Of a stretch of DNA of 7,582 nt, positions 6,676-7,582 are shown piece by piece. The stretch is from a bacterium (GTDB lineage Bacteria; CSSED10-310; JAJRTK01), in NCBI GenBank assembly GCA_024278345.1, contig JAJRTK010000144.1, positions 1 to 7,582 of the forward strand, in the 5' to 3' direction. Positions within the stretch are counted from its first letter, which is position 1. Every line of letters begins with the position of its first letter. The position numbers and the translations under genes are program-made. The notes below the pieces were generated by a model. It was not told the origin of the DNA, searched no databases, and was given only the letters and a program-made list of their open reading frames with translations.

Positions 6676-6828
6676 TTCAGTGGTAGGGTTAGGGCTACAA
6701 TCCAGTTCTAAGGGTGGCTTCCGACTTTCGATTCACGGAAGCGCGCCTTTGCCTGGAAATAAAACACCCGAGAATCGTCACCAAGAGCCCGACATCGCGA
6801 GTTTGGCGGTCAGCCACCGGAATAAGAG

Positions 6829-6861
6829 GGGACAGGACAGATCCCGGACGCGGGACAGTCC
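6829..6861. repeat. REP-like GGGACAG hairpin
   Basis: GGACAG occurs three times within 30 bases (6830-6835, 6835-6840, 6853-6858). TCCCG (6842-6846) pairs with CGGGA (6851-6855) around the loop GACG, and GGAC (6835-6838) can pair with GTCC (6858-6861) outside it. Sequences built on GGGACAG/CTGTCCC near an AATAAG stretch, as here at 6821-6826, resemble intergenic repeats associated with REP-type transposases. That link is from memory and no transposase is visible in the window. Confidence 0.35.
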
Positions 6862-6895
6862 ACGCCTCCATTCTCTTCTTCTTTGGCGAATGGCC

Positions 6896-7111
6896 TCAGA
6901 GCGATTCCGCTGCAACCCCACCATCGGCAGCGGTTGAGGTGGCCGAGCCAGGCTCCTTGACAAGCTTGCGGCGAAGCTCGGTCCTTTCCTTCGATAGGCG
7001 GACTCTTGAGATCGTCTTCGCAGGCTTATCTAAACCGCCGCTCCCCTTACCGGCCTGGCAAGCGGTCCGCAGCGGCCACCTGTCGCCATATTGCTTCTCA
7101 GGCGACAGAAA
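6896..7111 (-). pseudogene. Possible C-terminal gene remnant, no start codon
   Basis: A 71-codon open frame ending in TGA at 6896-6898 encodes a charged, helix-prone stretch (GLDKPAKTISRVRL, then SKERTELRRKLVKEPG) that looks like the C-terminal end of a real protein. It has no ATG, GTG or TTG start, and the frame closes at TAA (7112-7114) exactly where the sequence becomes AT-rich. It may therefore be the tail of a gene cut off at that boundary. The family is not recognised, and chance is not excluded. Confidence 0.25.
7080..7108. repeat. 8-bp perfect inverted repeat CTGTCGCC/GGCGACAG
   Basis: CTGTCGCC (7080-7087) and GGCGACAG (7101-7108) are perfect complements separated by 13 bases. On the minus strand the repeat lies directly after TATAAT (7116-7111), so it would sit near a transcription start if that is a -10 element; no matching -35 was found at normal spacing. 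It could be an operator, a leader hairpin or a relic of an element end. Confidence 0.4.
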
Positions 7112-7250
7112 TTATAAAAACAGACAACCAAAAGCTCAGTAACATCAAAAAAACGAACTGTCAACTATTTTTCCGGAAAAAAGTAGAGAATGTTCTTCGT
7201 TGAAGGTGAAGTTTTTGGTAAAGCCTTTGTTCTCCCTGTGTTTCGTTTAT
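7109..7250. other. AT-rich island with palindrome TTTTTCCGGAAAAA
   Basis: This stretch is far richer in A/T than the rest of the window. It holds a 14-base perfect palindrome at 7168-7181, extended by CTA (7165-7167) and TAG (7184-7186) with a two-base bulge. More distant complementarity exists between AACGAA at about 7151-7156 and TTCGTT at about 7196-7201. It contains poly-A runs and the TATAAT noted above. No gene is visible; it could be a regulatory region, a bidirectional terminator or inserted DNA. Confidence 0.35.
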
Positions 7251-7317
7251 CAGCCCGTTGGGCGAGGGGTTTCTCAATCACACACATCGGGGGCCGTCCC
7301 ACTGCCCTGGGGCGGAG

Positions 7318-7325
7318 CAACACCG
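7318..7325. repeat. Left 8-bp direct repeat CAACACCG (candidate target-site duplication)
   Basis: This is identical to 7529-7536. Each copy abuts one end of the inverted-repeat unit at 7326-7528, as expected for a target sequence duplicated on insertion. A ninth base (G) also matches but belongs to the element end on the left side. Confidence 0.6.
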
Positions 7326-7528
7326 GGCCTCGGTCACATGGTACCGGCCACCCGAAAAAAGCGCGCAGCGCACAAAGATGTGGGTCCAGGGAGCTGGCTC
7401 CCTGGCGTGGGTCTGGGAGCGGCGCTCCCAGCGGAGGTCCGGAGGCAGAGCCTCCGCCGCGTTCCAGGGCTGGAAGCCCTGGGGCGGCGTCTGAAATCTG
7501 CACCGTGGCCGGTACCATGACCGAGGCC
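7326..7528. mobile_element. MITE-like 203-bp element with 24-bp terminal inverted repeats
   Basis: The left arm (7326-7351, beginning GGCCTCGGTCA) and the right arm (7505-7528, ending TGACCGAGGCC) are complementary over all 24 bases of the right arm. The left arm carries two extra bases (CA) around 7337. The unit is flanked by the 8-bp direct repeat CAACACCG. It is too short for a transposase and has no credible ORF, so if mobile it would depend on an enzyme elsewhere. Several IS families (for example ISL3, IS66, IS256) make 8-bp duplications, but I cannot assign this one from the ends. The interior is mostly the four-hairpin array at 7382-7482. Ends and duplication are seen directly; mobility is inferred. 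Confidence 0.6.
7382..7482. repeat. Four tandem hairpins with co-varying arms, about 25-27-base period
   Basis: Four units each begin with a G-rich lead ending in TC (GGGTC, GGGTC, AGGTC, CGTTC) followed by a perfect stem. Unit 1: CCAGGGAGC 7386-7394 with GCTCCCTGG 7397-7405. Unit 2: CTGGGAGC 7413-7420 with GCTCCCAG 7424-7431. Unit 3: CGGAGGC 7440-7446 with GCCTCCG 7450-7456. Unit 4: CCAGGGCT 7464-7471 with AGCCCTGG 7475-7482. Loops are 2-3 bases (larger if terminal pairs open). Unit starts are 27, 26 and 25 bases apart. Stem sequences differ between units while pairing is kept, which points to selection for structure, in RNA or in single-stranded DNA. Confidence 0.75.
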
Positions 7529-7536
7529 CAACACCG
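7529..7536. repeat. Right 8-bp direct repeat CAACACCG (candidate target-site duplication)
   Basis: This is the second copy of the sequence at 7318-7325, immediately outside the right inverted-repeat arm. Bases beyond it (7537-7582) show no recognisable gene. Confidence 0.6.
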
Positions 7537-7582
7537 GAAAGTAGGCATGGGGTGGTCCGAGTCTGGGAGCTAGTTCACCTGC

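Larger units (their letters stand above)
6676..7317. other. Long intergenic stretch upstream of the protease, no confident gene
   Basis: Apart from the REP-like hairpin, the possible gene remnant, the inverted repeat and the AT-rich island listed separately, I see nothing definite. The open frames on the plus strand (for example 6714-7142) have compositions unlike proteins and no start signals. No tRNA or other RNA gene is recognised. No good sigma70 promoter for the protease was found on the minus strand; TTGGTG near 6780 and TATTTC about 17 bases on is the best and is poor. Confidence 0.4.

Noticed and set aside
6695-6871. 58-codon minus-strand ORF starting MEAWTVP
   Set aside because: It overlaps the REP-like hairpin, which explains part of its translation; only a weak ribosome binding site and no known family.
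6930-7015. tRNA-Ser-like beginning GGTGGCCGAG
   Set aside because: No acceptor-stem partner, no T-loop sequence and no plausible anticodon arm follow.
7111-7116. TATAAT on the minus strand as a promoter
   Set aside because: No acceptable -35 hexamer at 15-18 bases; the TTGACA on the same strand near 7160 is too far away.
6714-7142. 142-codon open frame on the plus strand
   Set aside because: Mixed low-complexity composition, no ribosome binding site, crosses the REP-like hairpin and the inverted repeat at 7080-7108.
7382-7482. CRISPR array
   Set aside because: The units are self-complementary and differ in sequence, with no identical repeats alternating with spacers and no cas genes.
7165-7573. 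Open frames of about 127 codons on both strands over the MITE-like element
   Set aside because: Their Gly/Arg/Pro-rich translations come from the GC hairpins, and they cross the element boundaries.

Overview
The window carries one partial and one large complete protein gene, a signal-peptide gene with an in-frame stop, and two intergenic stretches, the second of which ends in a small transposon-like element. The source looks like a GC-rich, Gram-negative-type bacterium. The iron-sulfur subunit at the left edge is of the succinate dehydrogenase/fumarate reductase type seen in Bacteroidota, Acidobacteriota and several other phyla. The giant secreted protein combines a reprolysin-like protease, CSLREA-like segments and choice-of-anchor Q-like domains, a mix I associate with uncultured environmental lineages such as Acidobacteriota. 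That phylum guess is weak and rests only on family recognition.

Layout: 2-259 (+) is the C-terminal end of SdhB, probably the last gene of an sdh/frd operon. It is followed by a long imperfect hairpin (311-353), probably the end of the transcript. 354-616 holds no recognisable gene but contains a run of nine G (550-558) and a good ribosome binding site. 617-1120 (+) is a YbjN-domain secreted protein interrupted by TAG at codon 44, and it is clearly more AT-rich than its neighbours. It converges on the 5.2-kb gene 1183-6345 (-), which encodes a roughly 1720-residue exported zinc metalloprotease. Its order is signal peptide, propeptide, HExxHxxGxxH catalytic domain, Ig/PKD-like region, a first CSLREA-like/beta-helix/anchor-Q module, two cadherin-like repeats, a second CSLREA-like/beta-helix/anchor-Q module, and a C-terminal hydrophobic segment followed by Arg residues.

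6346-7317 lies upstream of the protease. It holds two tiny minus-strand ORFs (one overlaps the protease start), a possible gene remnant, a REP-like hairpin region, and an AT-rich island with inverted repeats. No confident full-length gene is visible there.

7318-7536 is the most striking part. A 203-bp unit has 24-bp near-perfect terminal inverted repeats and is flanked by an 8-bp direct repeat. Inside it are four tandem hairpins whose arms differ from unit to unit yet stay complementary. It looks like a non-autonomous mobile element (MITE) carrying a structured-RNA or DNA-hairpin cargo. Functionally, the window joins a core respiratory gene to a cell-surface/secreted protein region. No pathway links the genes.
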